NCBI GenBank assembly: GCA_002914805.1
Contig: JXTB01000026.1
Coordinates: 461,253 to 525,252 of the forward strand
From: Parasponia andersonii
Lineage: Eukaryota > Streptophyta > Magnoliopsida > Rosales > Cannabaceae
Reading direction: 5' to 3'
DNA length: 64,000 bases
The notes under the pieces were generated by a model. That model was not told the origin of the DNA. It saw only the letters and a program-made list of their open reading frames with translations, and did no database searches. This document shows positions 1-11,989 of the stretch, piece by piece. The translations under genes were made by a program, and so were the position numbers. Numbering within the stretch: the first letter of the stretch is position 1; every line of letters begins with the position of its first letter.

Positions 1-377
1 TGATATTTATAACCGAGGTACCGTTAGATCGCAGCCGTAGATCAGAGAATTTGAATTTTAAATCTGAAGGCTGAAGATTGCGCGGGATTTGATTCTATCC
101 GAAAAGTCAGGATTGTTTAAAATTTGAAAAGATTTGGTTTCAAAAGAGTGACGGTTGATATCAATCAGACTTCCTCAAATTTCGCTCTTTCTTATAAAAG
201 GCTACACGTGTTCCGTTCTGACAGAAAAAAAGATACGAGTGATCTTAAAAGATGAGATTTGGAATCTGACGGATCTTCGACTACTCAGACCACAAGTTTA
301 AGTTATGACATCACAAGGTCGCACGGTAATTGGAAGCTCCATTTCGTCCTAAAGAACTAATGGAGCTGGGGGGCAAT
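1..377 (+). mobile_element. 3' internal end of a Tat-type Ty3/gypsy element (truncated by window edge)
   Basis: The stretch aligns by eye with the internal 3' end of the element at 47481-58850 (compare about 57190-57589): the same 'gatcagagaatttgaatttt'-type region, the same 'cacgtgttccgttctg'-type run, and the same purine-rich end (ggagctggggggcaat) directly before the LTR. Most of the element lies left of the window. No coding part is visible. It is a broken or partial fossil as seen here. Confidence 0.8.
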
Positions 378-394
378 TGTTGTGCGGTCTAAAA

Positions 395-515
395 TCCTAA
401 GGTCGCATAAGGGGTATATGCGACCTCCTTCGTGAAGGTTATATGCGACCTCCTCCGTGATGGTTATATGCGACCTCTTCCACAGGTTTTGTGCGACCTT
501 CTCCGTGCAGTTTGC
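395..515 (+). repeat. GCGACCTC minisatellite in LTR U3
   Basis: About four to five degenerate units of roughly 26 bp, each containing 'gcgacct' and 'tccgtg' or similar. Homologous arrays with other copy numbers occur in the related LTRs at about 47510-47585, 57610-57775 and 58230-58365. Length variation between copies explains much of the LTR length difference. Confidence 0.7.
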
Positions 516-752
516 CTTGTCAAACAGGAAACCTATAAGAAGAGGGAAACACGTAAATGCTGTAAAGAAAACCTACAAGAAGAGGGAAACAAGTAAATGC
601 TATAGAAGAAACCTACAAGGAAAGGGAAACTGAAGTATCCTATTTGTGATCAACTAGTTATCCGTTTTGAATGATTATCTAATTATATTATCCAGTTGTA
701 TAGTTACCCGTTTATACGATTAGAATCCTAGGGACATAAAGTTACCTTTGCC

Positions 753-760
753 TATATAAG
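753..760 (+). promoter_or_regulatory. TATA-like box of LTR
   Basis: The motif TATATAAG sits in the middle of the LTR, at the place equivalent to TATATAAAG at 47778 in the related LTR. It is a likely U3/R promoter element of a retrotransposon fossil. Function is inferred only from position and sequence. Confidence 0.5.
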
Positions 761-1636
761 GGGGGCTTTATATTCCGAAGGATAATTCTAAGTTTGAGTA
801 ATTCAAAGGTTAGAGTATTCCAAGCTTTGGGTAGTCTTAGTTTTTAGTATTTTCAATAACTTTTCAGTCTTTCCAATTTCCAGACGATATTGTAACCTTG
901 AGTGTTCGTTATTTTTCATAAAATAGTGAGAAAACAGTGGACGTAGGCTCATCTTTTTTGGGGCTGAATCACTATAAAATCCTCTCTTCTTTTTTGCTTT
1001 GATTATTGATTCAATTCACACAAGCCACATATCTTGATTTTTTCTAAATTTATTGTTGATAAAACCTCCATCAACACACATATATAGAATATTCAAGCCT
1101 TCAACACGAGAAAATCTAGCGAATTATGGATAAATACCACTCACAAATAAATAAATAAGTAAATATATATATATATGTATACGTATGAATATCAACTTCG
1201 ACCACATTTCATTCATGTACCCTATCTTGGACTTCCTATTTATGTGCATTATTGTGTAAGACTAACGATATGATATGTACGAGTATAAAGAGGAAGTAAG
1301 ATAAAACATGATTTAAAAAAAGTCTTTTTAATACAAAAATTCTGAAATCGAAACAATAAGTAAAATTAAATTAATCCTGAATTGTGTTTTCGGAGCAAAA
1401 TCTCCACTAATATTAGTTCTATTAGAAAAAAATGTATTACAATTAAATTTTATTCTTTTATTTGTAATTTTTAAGTATTTATTTTTATAAAATTTTGTTT
1501 CAGGTAAATCATCTTAATCTTGACACTTATGAAAACATGTTCATCTTAATAGGAATAGAATTGAAAATAATGAAAAATTATTATTAAAAAAAATTGAATT
1601 ATTATTTTCGTTCAAAAAAAATAAGAAATTAATTTT

Positions 1637-1875
1637 TTTTTTTTTATAATTCCGATATGAATTTTATATGTAATTTTGAAACTACCTGAGACAAGTGCAC
1701 TATTTTTATGATTATGTAACTGGATTTTATATGTAATTATGCAGTGCACTAATTTTATAGTTCTAATATGAATTTTATATGTAATTGTGCAGTGCACTAT
1801 TTTTATAGTTCCAAAATACGAATTTTTTTATGTAGTTGTGCAACTATTTGAGACAAGTGCACTATCTTCAACTTT
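1637..1875. repeat. Degenerate tandem repeat, three to four units
   Basis: The phrases 'atgaattttatatgtaatt' and 'gtgcactatttttat' recur at roughly 50-75 bp spacing with insertions between units. Spacing is irregular, so this looks like an old local duplication in AT-rich DNA rather than a clean minisatellite. Confidence 0.6.
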
Positions 1876-1991
1876 CATGCATTTCTACATATAATCTACT
1901 CAGTAATATATACAAGAATTATTCAAGGAAAAAAAAAGGTAACAAATTCAGCAATTCACCAGCTTCCAAACTAAGGGAATAAGTAAAATGG

Positions 1992-2042
1992 TTTCAGATA
2001 GATCTACTTTTTATTTATGTAGTTTTTAATATCTATCTGAAA
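1992..2042. other. Imperfect hairpin, 12-bp perfect arms
   Basis: TTTCAGATAGAT at 1992-2003 is the exact reverse complement of ATCTATCTGAAA at 2031-2042, with a further CTAC/GTAG pairing just inside. It lies downstream of the 3' end of the minus-strand transporter gene. It could be a relic of a small inverted-repeat element. No role is shown. Confidence 0.5.
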
Positions 2043-2106
2043 GCCTTATATAACTGAAGGTTATTTTGCCAAAAACCCTTGTGAAAAACGTATAGAACAG
2101 TAAATT

Positions 2107-2137
<31 letters not shown>

Positions 2138-2436
2138 GGAAAAATTGATATGTTTGATACTGTGGAACATTCCTCCTGTTGAGCTTCCCAGATCTCTTTC
2201 TCAGAAGAATAATCGTGCCAAAAATATGTCTCATTACAGCCCTAAGCATCATACTTGTATGAAACGATGATAATGTAACTGGAAATCGAGTTTGTCGTAA
2301 GTAAAACTAGAAGAATGGGAAGAAAAATTAATCACTCAATTGGAATTCTTGTTGATAGTTCCATTCACGATGCAGCGAATGGTGTTCTGTAAGCAATGAA
2401 TCGATGCATCCTCCTCAGGTTAAAGACAGAAGCAAA

Positions 2437-5400
2437 TTATACCTTCGTATCTTTTCCTGTGCTCTTATTGTTAAGAACTTCACTCTCTATAAAGCTACTG
2501 GAAGCATCACCTGTTTTCAGGCTCCTTTCCACAGTTCCACGGTTATGACTTCCAGAACCAACTTCCTCGTCAAAGCGTTTGCTTCGCTCAGCATCTTCAT
2601 CCGCAACATCAGCACGGTGATCCTCTTCTTTGTCACCCCTTCAGTACAAATTGAGACACACATGGTTATAATTGTCACTCTACTAGCATGAAAGGAAGAG
2701 CCGAAACGAGCATATGAAAAGCATAGAATCAGAAACCAACAGTGGCAAAGCAAATTCATGCCATTACATGAAGCACAAAACCCTTGTCAGATTAGAAGAG
2801 GCATGAGCATATGATCATAGTTCGTTCAATTTAATGGTCATGTAAAACAAGAACATTAATGAACTGAGTTTAGTCATTAGATTAGAACTCGCTAAATTCC
2901 TATCCAAGCCTCTCTATATTTCTACAGAGAAATTAAGAACACTTACCCCGAGTAGATAACAAGGCCAACAGTAACAGCAGCAAATGCCAAGAAGTACAGC
3001 CAATCGACCTATAGAGAAGGCAGTGACACATTATATTACAAAAATTCTATGATTCTTTTGTCTTTCAACAAGTTAGCACCAAAGTTTGTTAAAAATATAA
3101 ATAATGACGTTGACACCAATTTGAAAAGCTCACAAACCTTCTCATGGTAAGCAAAGATGCGAATTACGACAGCCCACATGTCTGATGTCAGCAAAGACAG
3201 GTTTAGCATTGTGGACCCATTTATCTGCAAGACATGCACGGATTTCACTACGGGTTAAAAGATATTATTTACTCATTTCATAAAAAGGCTAAAGATCAAG
3301 GTTAATCTAATCACTAGTTTAACCCATGAAACAAGGCTTAGAGACTTCAATTACCTAATACATGCCTAAAGACGGATCATATTATGCAAGCATCAATCTG
3401 GGTTTAAGAGTCTAGGAATAATAACTGTCTAGTGCCAATGATCCATATGAGGAAAGAGAAACACAAAAAGGAGCAACCTCGTTGGAAAAGAGTAGGACAG
3501 AGTGAAAGCAACTTGGTGCAATGAGGTTTAACACTCGAAATAAAGCAAGAATAACAGACAAAACCATTTTTCTAACATCATGATATGCTCAAACCTAGAA
3601 AATTGGTCATAAAGAAACCAGAGGAGAAAAAAAATGGACAAATAAACAAATGAAGAATAATATTTCAATTAGCTCTGAATTTTTTGTTCACGTCAATTAC
3701 TGTTCAGAAATTCAGTGAAGTTTAATCCATGAGCAACATATTCTTTCACACTTATGGGTGGAAATAATCAAATAGGGAAACCTAGGTAGTCTGAATACTT
3801 ATGGGTGGAAAAAATCAAATAGGGAAACCTAGGTAGTCTGAATACATACCTTAAGCAAGATTGGTACTAAAGAGTAAAAGAGAAACATGGCCAATGAGAA
3901 TCCAACAAAAGGAAGAGCCTGCAATTCAAAACATCAACAAAATCATGTTAAAAGTCATGCAATTGGATTATATAAGAATATTCCCACTTATATACTAGGG
4001 AGTAAATTATCCACTTCTGTTGTACTTTTCCTCTTGAAAGATTTTTTCGATTTATATTCTTTAATTCATCAGTTTGTAGGAGCAAAACTTCATAGACTTT
4101 TCAGAGAATACGTTCAAATTCTATTAAATGTTTAACTGGAAATCTTTTTAGAGCTGTGTTACAAGCTGGAACTTGGTCTCACAGATTGACTTGTTGCCTT
4201 TCTAATACAAGTTCAAGTCCTAAGACCAATGATGATGAAATTGAAAAATTACCACATGATGTTTAGAGAGAGAGAGGGACTTACTGCTCCAGCTGACCAA
4301 TGAATAGATTTGAGATTGTCACGCTCTAAGATGCTTCTGTGCAAATCATTAAGGGCTAAGCTTGATAACAAAACCATATAACTACATAACTTACATATTT
4401 AGATGGAAAAAGTATTTTTAAAATTACATTAATGATACTTATGTACCTTTAGATGATAGTTGACACTACTCATGGTCAAAGGACGTCATATAGACATTAG
4501 CAAATAGAAATATGATCATCTCCTATTATCTATGCGATTAGGATTATTCTAGGGCCTAGGTTTGATTTGGTTAGAGCTTATCTTTGGATTACCTAATTTC
4601 AGTTAGCACTGGTACCTATCTTTAAATATCGCCAGCACTATATTTTGTTTTGCTATTGGAAATATCCAAGATTACAGTACTCTCTCCCCCTCTTGGATTT
4701 TCTTACCTCCCATATATTTCTATCTCTATCTGTAAACTCCCTATTTTCTCTACCAGTTACATTAGACCACTTAATAAACAACTAAACAATATCTTATTGT
4801 ACTGACCATAGGAAGTCCCTAGATTCATCAATAACAAAACTCAGAAGAAAAAATAAATGCCAGAAATTAGACTTAAGGATACACTTGGATAGCACTGATA
4901 ATGGCACCAAAGAGGCCAAGCATTGACATGAGTTCAATCCTGTCAGCACTCTTTACAAGAAACTCCTGCAAGGATATGAGAATCAAGTATTAACTATAAG
5001 AAATGTTGATCAAGTACCAAGAAAAGGAGGAGAATCATCAAGTCTAACTAGAGAACTTTTCCTTTCAGCCTCAAAGTGATGAAATGACAGAAAAAACATT
5101 CAATTATTGACCATAAATTCTTAAAACCGTAAAAACAGAAAATTCTTACATCCAAAGGAATTCATCTGACCCCAAAAATTTGAGAGATTACTAGAAAAAG
5201 AGAAAAAAAAAAAAAAGAAGTAAACAAAACAATTATCTTGGGGTATGAGAGACATTTTAAAGTTGTGTAAAAACAAATGTATCAACAGACAGATGAGTTT
5301 TTGCATTGCTTCCATGGCCATTTGAAAAGTGAAGGAAAGGGATATCTTCTAAAAGTGGTGACATAACGAAGGAAAGGGATATCTTTTAAAAGAGGCGAAA

Positions 5401-8400
5401 TAATAAATCAAATGATTAATGGATCATAGAGTCAACCTTGAGAAGAAATACAGAATAGGAGAGAGAAATAGAGAAACTTGGAGAGAAAGGGTAACACAAA
5501 GCTGTTAATAAAAGATAGGACTGACACGAGAAGAGGGATAACAGAGAAGGCCAGAAGGGAAGCAAGTACAAGGATATGGAAAAGGAAAATCGCTACAAAA
5601 TCAAGATATAAAGAGGGAAACATAGTTATGTGCCACTCCAAAGCCGCATCCATAACAATCATTGTTTCACTATGTTTCCCATACTTGTCTTAAATAAGGG
5701 ATAAGGATGTCACATCATCATGTTCTTTTTTAGCTAGCACGACATCGTAGTTACAATTTCACAAATATTTCACGTGATTTACTGCACCATTAAAAGAATT
5801 ATATTCACTTACCTCACTGACATTACTGACAGCATAGAGTGTAGCACCAGCTATAACAAGCACATCCCCTTTACTCGGGTTGCTTCCACCTAGAAGCCAA
5901 AAATAGTGCATAGAGCATCAGATAACTAATTCTTAAAAGACAGACGTATACAAACACTTGCGCAACGGAGTGTCTGCATGTGACAAGGAAATATAAAAAT
6001 AAACCATTAATTACTCTGTTGGTCCTAAATTATTGAAAAGGCCCCATTTTAGTTCCTAAGCTGTTGAAAAAGTCTCATTTTGCTCTCAAAAATTTTAAAG
6101 TTGTTCTCCCTTAGTGTATGGATACTTACTCCATTCAGAATCTGTTAACTTTAAGGGCACATAAGTAATATCATATAAGAATTAGTTTTAGTATTGAACC
6201 CTAGATTATTGAAAAAATTCTTTTAGTCCCTTTCCATAAAACGTTTCATAAAAAATGTTAAAGAGGACTAATGTGGTTCACTGCTCTTAATTTTAAAGTT
6301 CCAAGGATTATTAGACTTTCGCAATAGTTTAGGGATCAAGTAAACAATTAGTCCAAAAATAAATGAAACTTGAAGAACATAGTTAGCAACAAAGACAAAT
6401 TACCTGCTCTGTCACTTCCATGCACATCGGAAAAAACAACAGTAACAAGGCCAGCAATACAGACAACCACACCAGTTATCTTTCTGTATCTATACTTTGT
6501 TTTCAAGAAAAGCCATGTGAGAAGCATTACAGATGGAATGGACCAACAATCAAGCAACATTACACTTGTAATAGATGTATACTGATAGGCCTTCACCACT
6601 GCACATAAATGACAAGTAAATCAGAACTCATTGTTATTGTAGCGACTGTTTAGAAAAATCGTTTCTTTTAGTGGTGGTGGGGGGAGAAAAAGACTACTTT
6701 TCAAACACAATAATCATTGGTAAGAGAAGTATGACTAGGTCACAAAGTTAGTGGTAGCTGTTGTTTCTTTTAAAAAGTAAACAACTACAGTTTTGATCAA
6801 TTAGTCAAAATCTTTTGAACGATCTTGCTTGGAGGTGTGCTGAAACACAGACGCTTAGCATGTAATTTAAAGCAGAAAGGTTAGTAACCAACTTTGAACT
6901 GAAATACCACAAGGAAAAAATATGTTATACGTATGCAATGCAACATATATAAGACAAAACGGAAAAAAGAAAAAAGAAAAAAGAAAAAAGAAAGAAGGAA
7001 CGAAAAAGAAAAACAGACCTCAAATGGAAAAGAATATCGACTTTGATCAGTTGAGTTGGGTAAATTCAGTTTTAATATGTGTAGTAAAGTCTCAGGGTTC
7101 AGCAATTGAAAGTATATGTCAATTAAGGACACACATTTGTGCACACACCATGGAAACATTATATAATTTCTAAAACGATGACCAGAACTTGCTGGGACAG
7201 CAGCCTCATGTGCACTTTAAAAGATTCAATACTGATATACTCACCTAGAAAATTGGCCTCAACGTCTACCACTCCAAGAAGTACATAATAATACCATTTT
7301 GACTGCACAAATTGAATAGAGCAATGGTTATGAGGTATTTAATATAATGGGAGAATAAACAAACAAGAAAGGAAGACAGCTGTCTCCTTGTTTTTCATTT
7401 CACACCATCACATCTTGGGAGAGTTATCCAGGACTTGATTTTAGGTTCTTCAGTTCCTTCTATCACTAAGTTTCTCAGAACATGAGATTTCTAGGTATTC
7501 ATTAACTCCAACAAGAACAAAGGAATCACTCAAAGGCACAGAAATTTAATGACGTCAACTTGAACAGTGTCAAGTATATGAACAAGCCATACAGATTCAT
7601 GTTTTATTTTCCAACTTCGCGTCTATATTTATCGTCTTTCCCAACTTTTCTCTTTATCTGAATAACAACACTAAACGTGGTTGATAATTTGGACTAATCT
7701 TTCAAATCCAGATCATGATTTTAATTGCATATACTCAGTGATAAATGACTAATTCCACATACTCAGCATAATTGAACAGTTTGTTTCCTAATCTGTATGT
7801 GGCCCCTTATGCATAATGGACTACAAGACATAGCTTTCATTACCGAAACCACAGTTTGGTAGGTAACATGTGACAAGTTGAAGTTCTCTGAGTATTTGAC
7901 TTTACAGGATGTCCTCTTAAATTGTCATAGCCACAAGGTCTTCATCCACTGCTAAATCAAAGTAAATGAAATTTTATAGAATCCACCATTTGGAGGTTCT
8001 TCAGACATCCAGGTTATGAGTTTAAAATATAAACATTAAACTGTATTTTGTAAGCTACCTCAGCAAATTTTCCCCATCAAAAAGATGTATAGAGAATCAC
8101 CATTTTCTGATCCAAGGACTGACTATAAGTGAAAGAACTAAAATCCATCAAATAAGTTCTTGCAATCAAAATCAAGTATTCAACCATGCATAATCAAGTA
8201 TATCAATGTAAAGCAACTAAATGATGCGACAAGCAACCTTAAGTGGTTCCTTCCGATAAAGCATAATACTTCCATAGACAATAGCCAAAAGCACGTAGTT
8301 CAGAAACGACTGCGAAGTTGGTGCATCAATTCCTACAAAAACAGAAAGATTTATTAGTTAAATCACACTCTCAAACAGAAAACATGAGCCTATTTGGTGA

Positions 8401-8802
8401 AAAGGGGCTTGAAACATATAAATATATATTAAAATCTCAGATATAATTCATAACAATGAGATTTAGGATATTACCTTATGGTAATCAAAATCTCAAAAGA
8501 GTAAAATGAAGTTGACGAAAGTTGGTACTCAGTTGAATATTTCATACAAAATTCTATAGTGACTATATAACACAATTATTGAAGACCGACCAAATTCCAA
8601 TTATATTGAAGCATAAAGTTCTGTAAAGCAGAGAGACAAAATGATGTTCAAGTGAAAGTACAACTAGAGAGACAAGGCAAAAACCTTTTTTGGAGAGTTC
8701 AGAAGATGAAAAACCAGTCGAAGTGATCAAAAGTGAGAGAAACTGCCCCAACCCAAGACCTATCAATGTCTTCTTCGTCCAAAACTCTTTGGAGGTCACC
8801 AT
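2437..8802 (-). CDS. SLC35F/DUF914-type membrane transporter, 11 exons, 365 aa
   Basis: Exons on the minus strand, 5' to 3': 8802-8685, 8332-8238, 7302-7245, 6598-6404, 5889-5813, 4965-4883, 4336-4285, 3918-3850, 3224-3138, 3008-2947, 2638-2437. Every junction is GT-AG and the coding sum is 1098 nt (365 codons plus stop). The start is the ATG opening MVTSKEFWTKK, followed at once by the first hydrophobic helix (GLGLGQFLSLLITSTG). Family hallmarks are YQYTSITSVMLLDCW and KTKYRYRKITGVV in exon 4, FSDVHGSDRAG at the exon 4-5 join, ATLYAVSNVSEEF at exons 5-6, and NGSTMLNLSLLTSDMWAV in exon 9. About ten membrane helices are expected. The last exon encodes a charged, acidic, probably cytosolic tail. 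The family belongs to the drug/metabolite transporter superfamily and its plant substrates are not settled, so I give none. The frame is open throughout and the gene looks functional. Internal splice sites come from reading and homology recall, not from transcripts. Confidence 0.93.
3750..3843. repeat. 47-bp tandem duplication beside the exon 8 donor
   Basis: Two adjacent copies (3750-3796 and 3797-3843), each starting 'acttatgggtgg' and ending 'ggtagtctgaat', differ at about one position. The second copy ends a few bases from the splice donor of exon 8 of the transporter gene (exon edge 3850), in intron 8. It looks recent. Confidence 0.85.
6008..6354. mobile_element. Putative small non-autonomous DNA transposon (MITE-like) in intron 4
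   Basis: The left end 'ggtcctaaattattg' and the right end (reverse complement 'gatccctaaactattg') form imperfect inverted repeats of about 30 bp around a non-coding core. It lies wholly within the intron between exons 4 and 5 of the transporter gene. No transposase and no clear target duplication were found, so the class is uncertain. A Mutator-like or other MITE is possible. Confidence 0.4.
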
Positions 8803-11105
8803 TTTCTTCTAGTGGCACAAAACCGTCCAAGCAAAAATGCAAATCCCAAAAGACCCTCAAAAAAGAACGGCTTTAAGAATCCAATTACGAAAAAGTTCAA
8901 AGACCCATTTGCAGGGACTCCATTGATGAGTGCCTGAAAGGTTTGCAGAGTCTAGTTTTTGATTAAATATCAAATAAAGGAAAAAGAATTTTCCATTTCG
9001 AGTGAAATGAAAGTGAGCTTTGAAACAGAGTCTTGTTCTATGAAAACCCACAAATCGCAATGAAGCAACGGTTCAGCGAAGTTCCCAAAATTCCACAATG
9101 AGAGTGTTTACAATTACAGCCGTTGAATGTTGGAGAATGTAATCAAAGTTGACATATTACCACTTTGGGTTTTTTCTTTCTTTACTTCTTTTTGCCAACA
9201 ATCATTTCTTCAAAACTATAAAAAATAAAAAAAAAATACAATAAAAGGTTATGAAATTGATTAATATTTTAATTATAATTAAAGCGGTAAGATCAACTCA
9301 GGTACAGCCCAACCTGCCGTAAGTCCTATTTCTCTTACCAATAAAACTGAGTCATGTTCAAATGTGAATATGTAGTAGGTTAATTTTGCTACACTGACCA
9401 ATCGATACGACATGATCTCTGTGGGGCCTACATAAATAGAGGGTTGTGATCACTAGCGCGACTAATCACAATTATCTATTAACTTGTTTTCTAAATGAGA
9501 TAGCTGAGATGTGGCAGACTTGATTTTCAAATGAGCCTATACCAACACATGTTGATATCTGTCCGGTATAACTAGGGTGACTAATCCTAACACAACTCAT
9601 GATAAAGAAGTTGATTATTACTCCTTATTTTCTTCAATAGAAAAATGATTCTTATTGTTGTGTTCTTGGCGATATTAATTAGTGTTAAAAAAAACTTGGC
9701 ATTGTAATTTATCCCATATTCTTTTAATTATTTATTTCGTATCAAAGAAAGCACTAATTATGAGGAAATAATCTGACAATATTAAGAAAGTCTATCAATA
9801 GTGGATATTTCATAACCAATGGATCTTCAAACATTTCTTTTCATATTTACATGCTTTTTTTTTATTTTATTATAATTTAATATTTAGAAAAGGTTCCTAT
9901 CATAAGAATCTTCTTAATTACTTTTATTATTTGATGCTTATAGTTTAGAATTTTATTCACATGAGATTTGTTGATTTAAATTTCTAATGATTTTCATGCC
10001 AAAATTAGAAACAAACATTTATGTATATGTATAGTATGTGTACCTACTTATAAATGTAGGTTGCGTATAAGCATAAATAAGAAAGATTCTCAAGCAAGTG
10101 CATGAGCTATAGAGAGTACCATAAAATACCCCTGCCAGTAAAGTAGTACATATAGAAACATCGTTGACGTTGTTAATCAAATAAACAATAATGCAATGCA
10201 TTGTGTAACATGTGGGTCCTATATGGCAAGGTTATAAGCCGAAGTGATTGGGTCAGAAGGCTTAATGCATAAGCCTTTTTGACTTGATTCCCTCAACATG
10301 TGTGTTTGGTAGTGGCCAGGGCATAAAGATAAGGGAATAGTTACGTCCCCAGTTCGCAAAAGCCGGAAAGAAAAGGACAGAAAGCCTCTTTTTTAAAGTG
10401 TGCTTGGTTTGTTGAGTGTGAAATGTAATGAAATATTGGATGTCAATACTTGATGTCATGGCTAGCTTGTGCATAACTAAGGAGTTTGGCCTTTTCTCTT
10501 CTTCAAACTCTTTTGGCCAAATCCAAACTCTATCTCCTCTTCTCATCTATTTCTTTATTATAATACATCGTCTCATCATCAATTTCTCTCGAATTTTTAA
10601 AAGAGGTACTCGTATTGCATGAGTTACAAATAAGTTGTAAATTTCCACCTTCTGTTCATTTCCATCCACCAAAAGGACGATATTTTTGATGTGGTAGGTT
10701 AGGATCCATTACCAGAAGGTAACAATATAATAATAACACGTGGGAGGAATTGTTGTAGTCTTTATGAAACAAACCTTTTGTTTGCCAAAGATTAAGGGGA
10801 AAAAAAAATGAAAACTTGATTTGGGCGAGTTTTAAAAGGTTTAGTACAAGGTTTGAGCTATAGACAAATGACTTTGTCTCAAAATATTATGATCTGGCAA
10901 TGATAAAGGAGACAGTATTAGATATGCTAGGCCTTTGATCTATGCTCTAGTTTGGTTCCTAAATATTATAACTAACATTAAGATTCTCGAACTCTTATAT
11001 TTTTGACTTCTTGTCATGTTCATCATTATTATCTGCGACTTACCTATGTACTTAAGATCGTAATTTCAAATCCCTTGCATTGGGTGCACATTCGGTTTTC
11101 ATAAT
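8803..11105. other. 5' flank of the transporter gene and spacer
   Basis: Bases 8803 to about 9120 should hold the 5' UTR and promoter of the minus-strand transporter gene; I recognise no specific motif there. The rest is AT-rich without a supported gene or RNA. Open frames around 10020-10620 are short, overlap on both strands and match no family I know. The right end carries the ATAAT target site of the next element. Confidence 0.6.
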
Positions 11106-11893
11106 TGTGGGACCCGTTCCCGAGCCTTATGCCACGTAGAAGGCCACGCGGATCGCACGTGATCTCACAATCGGCCATTGGGCCGTCCGAGGTTAGGGCC
11201 GAGTCCATTACTGACCCCAGACGGTTTGGCCAGTCTGACCCCAACCTCGACAGCTGGGGGTCGGAAGCCCTAAGGGTCTGCCGTCTGGGAACAGCGGCCC
11301 TTACCTCAACAGTCGGGAGGGTTAGAAGCCCCAAGGGTTTTCTGACCGGATACAGTGGAAAGCGATTCTGGGTAGGTGTGTACCAGGGACAAGCCGTCCT
11401 GACAGAACGGTGATTTACCCATATCTTACTTCTGATAGATTGAAGCCGAAAGAGGCGGCGAAAATCAGGCCATGGCAGCACAGAGGAGATCGCCGAAATC
11501 TCGGCCCGTGATTACTGAAAAAGATTTCGAGGTGAAAGGTACTCAGTCCTGAGATTGAGAACCACGCGGTTCACTATCTCAGGATTACATATATAAGAGC
11601 CATGAGTTCCCAAGAGGGGCATGTACGCTAAAAAAAAAAAGAAAACAGATATATATAGAAAAGTCTTAAATAAGAAACAGAGAGATTTTCATACTAAAAT
11701 ATTTTCCTTGCTACCCAACACAAAGATAAACCACTGACTTAAGTATCGGAGAGTCTTTGCAGGTAGCCACTCCCGCCTTTCCGATCTTACTTGGAGTTCA
11801 GAGGTTTGGGACAGTAAGGACACATGGACAGTTGGAGAATACAGCATCAGCAGTTCGAGGCATGTGGACGGCTGGTGAGAAACCGCTCCAACA
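11106..11893 (+). repeat. 5' LTR of the first Tat element
   Basis: Begins TGTGGGACCC and ends CGCTCCAACA. It aligns along its length with 23525-24346 apart from one short segment present only in the 3' copy. GC-rich in its first half. The overlapping open frames on both strands reflect base composition, not genes. Confidence 0.93.
11590..11597 (+). promoter_or_regulatory. TATA-like box of 5' LTR
   Basis: TATATAAG lies about 300 bp before the LTR end and is conserved in the 3' LTR near 24033. It is a likely promoter element of the fossil. Confidence 0.5.
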
Positions 11894-11894
11894 G

Positions 11895-11913
11895 TTTGGC
11901 GCGGTCTGTGGGA
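11895..11913 (+). other. Primer binding site of the first Tat element
   Basis: TTTGGCGCGGTCTGTGGGA follows the LTR end by one base and resembles the 'TGGCGCCGTCTGTGGGA' primer site common in plant non-chromovirus Ty3/gypsy elements. Confidence 0.75.
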
Positions 11914-11989
11914 AGAAGTTGAGCGTGGAAAAAAGAGTAAGAAACTCACGACCACACTCTCCCCGAACAAAAAAGTCATACAACGTCTG

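Larger units (their letters stand above)
378..1076 (+). repeat. 3' LTR of the left-edge Tat-type element
   Basis: Starts TGTTGTGCGGTCT and ends CCTCCATCAACA, the same termini as the LTRs at 47481-48070 and 58209-58850. It is about 700 bp, longer than those copies. A degenerate minisatellite of about 26 bp built on 'tatgcgacctcctccg' fills roughly 395-510. A TATA-like box lies near 753. The 3' end abuts unrelated AT-rich DNA, which marks the insertion edge. Confidence 0.85.
1077..2436. other. AT-rich spacer and 3' flank of the transporter gene
   Basis: No coding region is supported here. The stretch holds a degenerate tandem repeat (about 1637-1875), a hairpin (1992-2042) and a long poly-A run near 2107-2130. 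The part nearest 2436 is probably the 3' UTR of the minus-strand SLC35F-like gene. I could not place its polyadenylation site. Confidence 0.6.

Noticed and set aside
2404-2691. Plus-strand 95-residue open frame
   Set aside because: It is the opposite strand of the last transporter exon, with no family resemblance; the minus-strand reading is continuous with ten other exons.
6922-7173. Lys-rich open frames in intron 3
   Set aside because: They come from an A-rich microsatellite (aaaaaag units) inside an intron of the transporter gene.
10019-10622. Short open frames on both strands in the spacer before the first Tat element
   Set aside because: Overlapping frames, low complexity, no recognisable domain or splice structure.
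11044-11481. Open frames on both strands at the start of the first Tat LTR (repeated near 23570-23960)
   Set aside because: They lie in the GC-rich LTR and occur in both LTR copies with no conserved domain; non-coding LTR.
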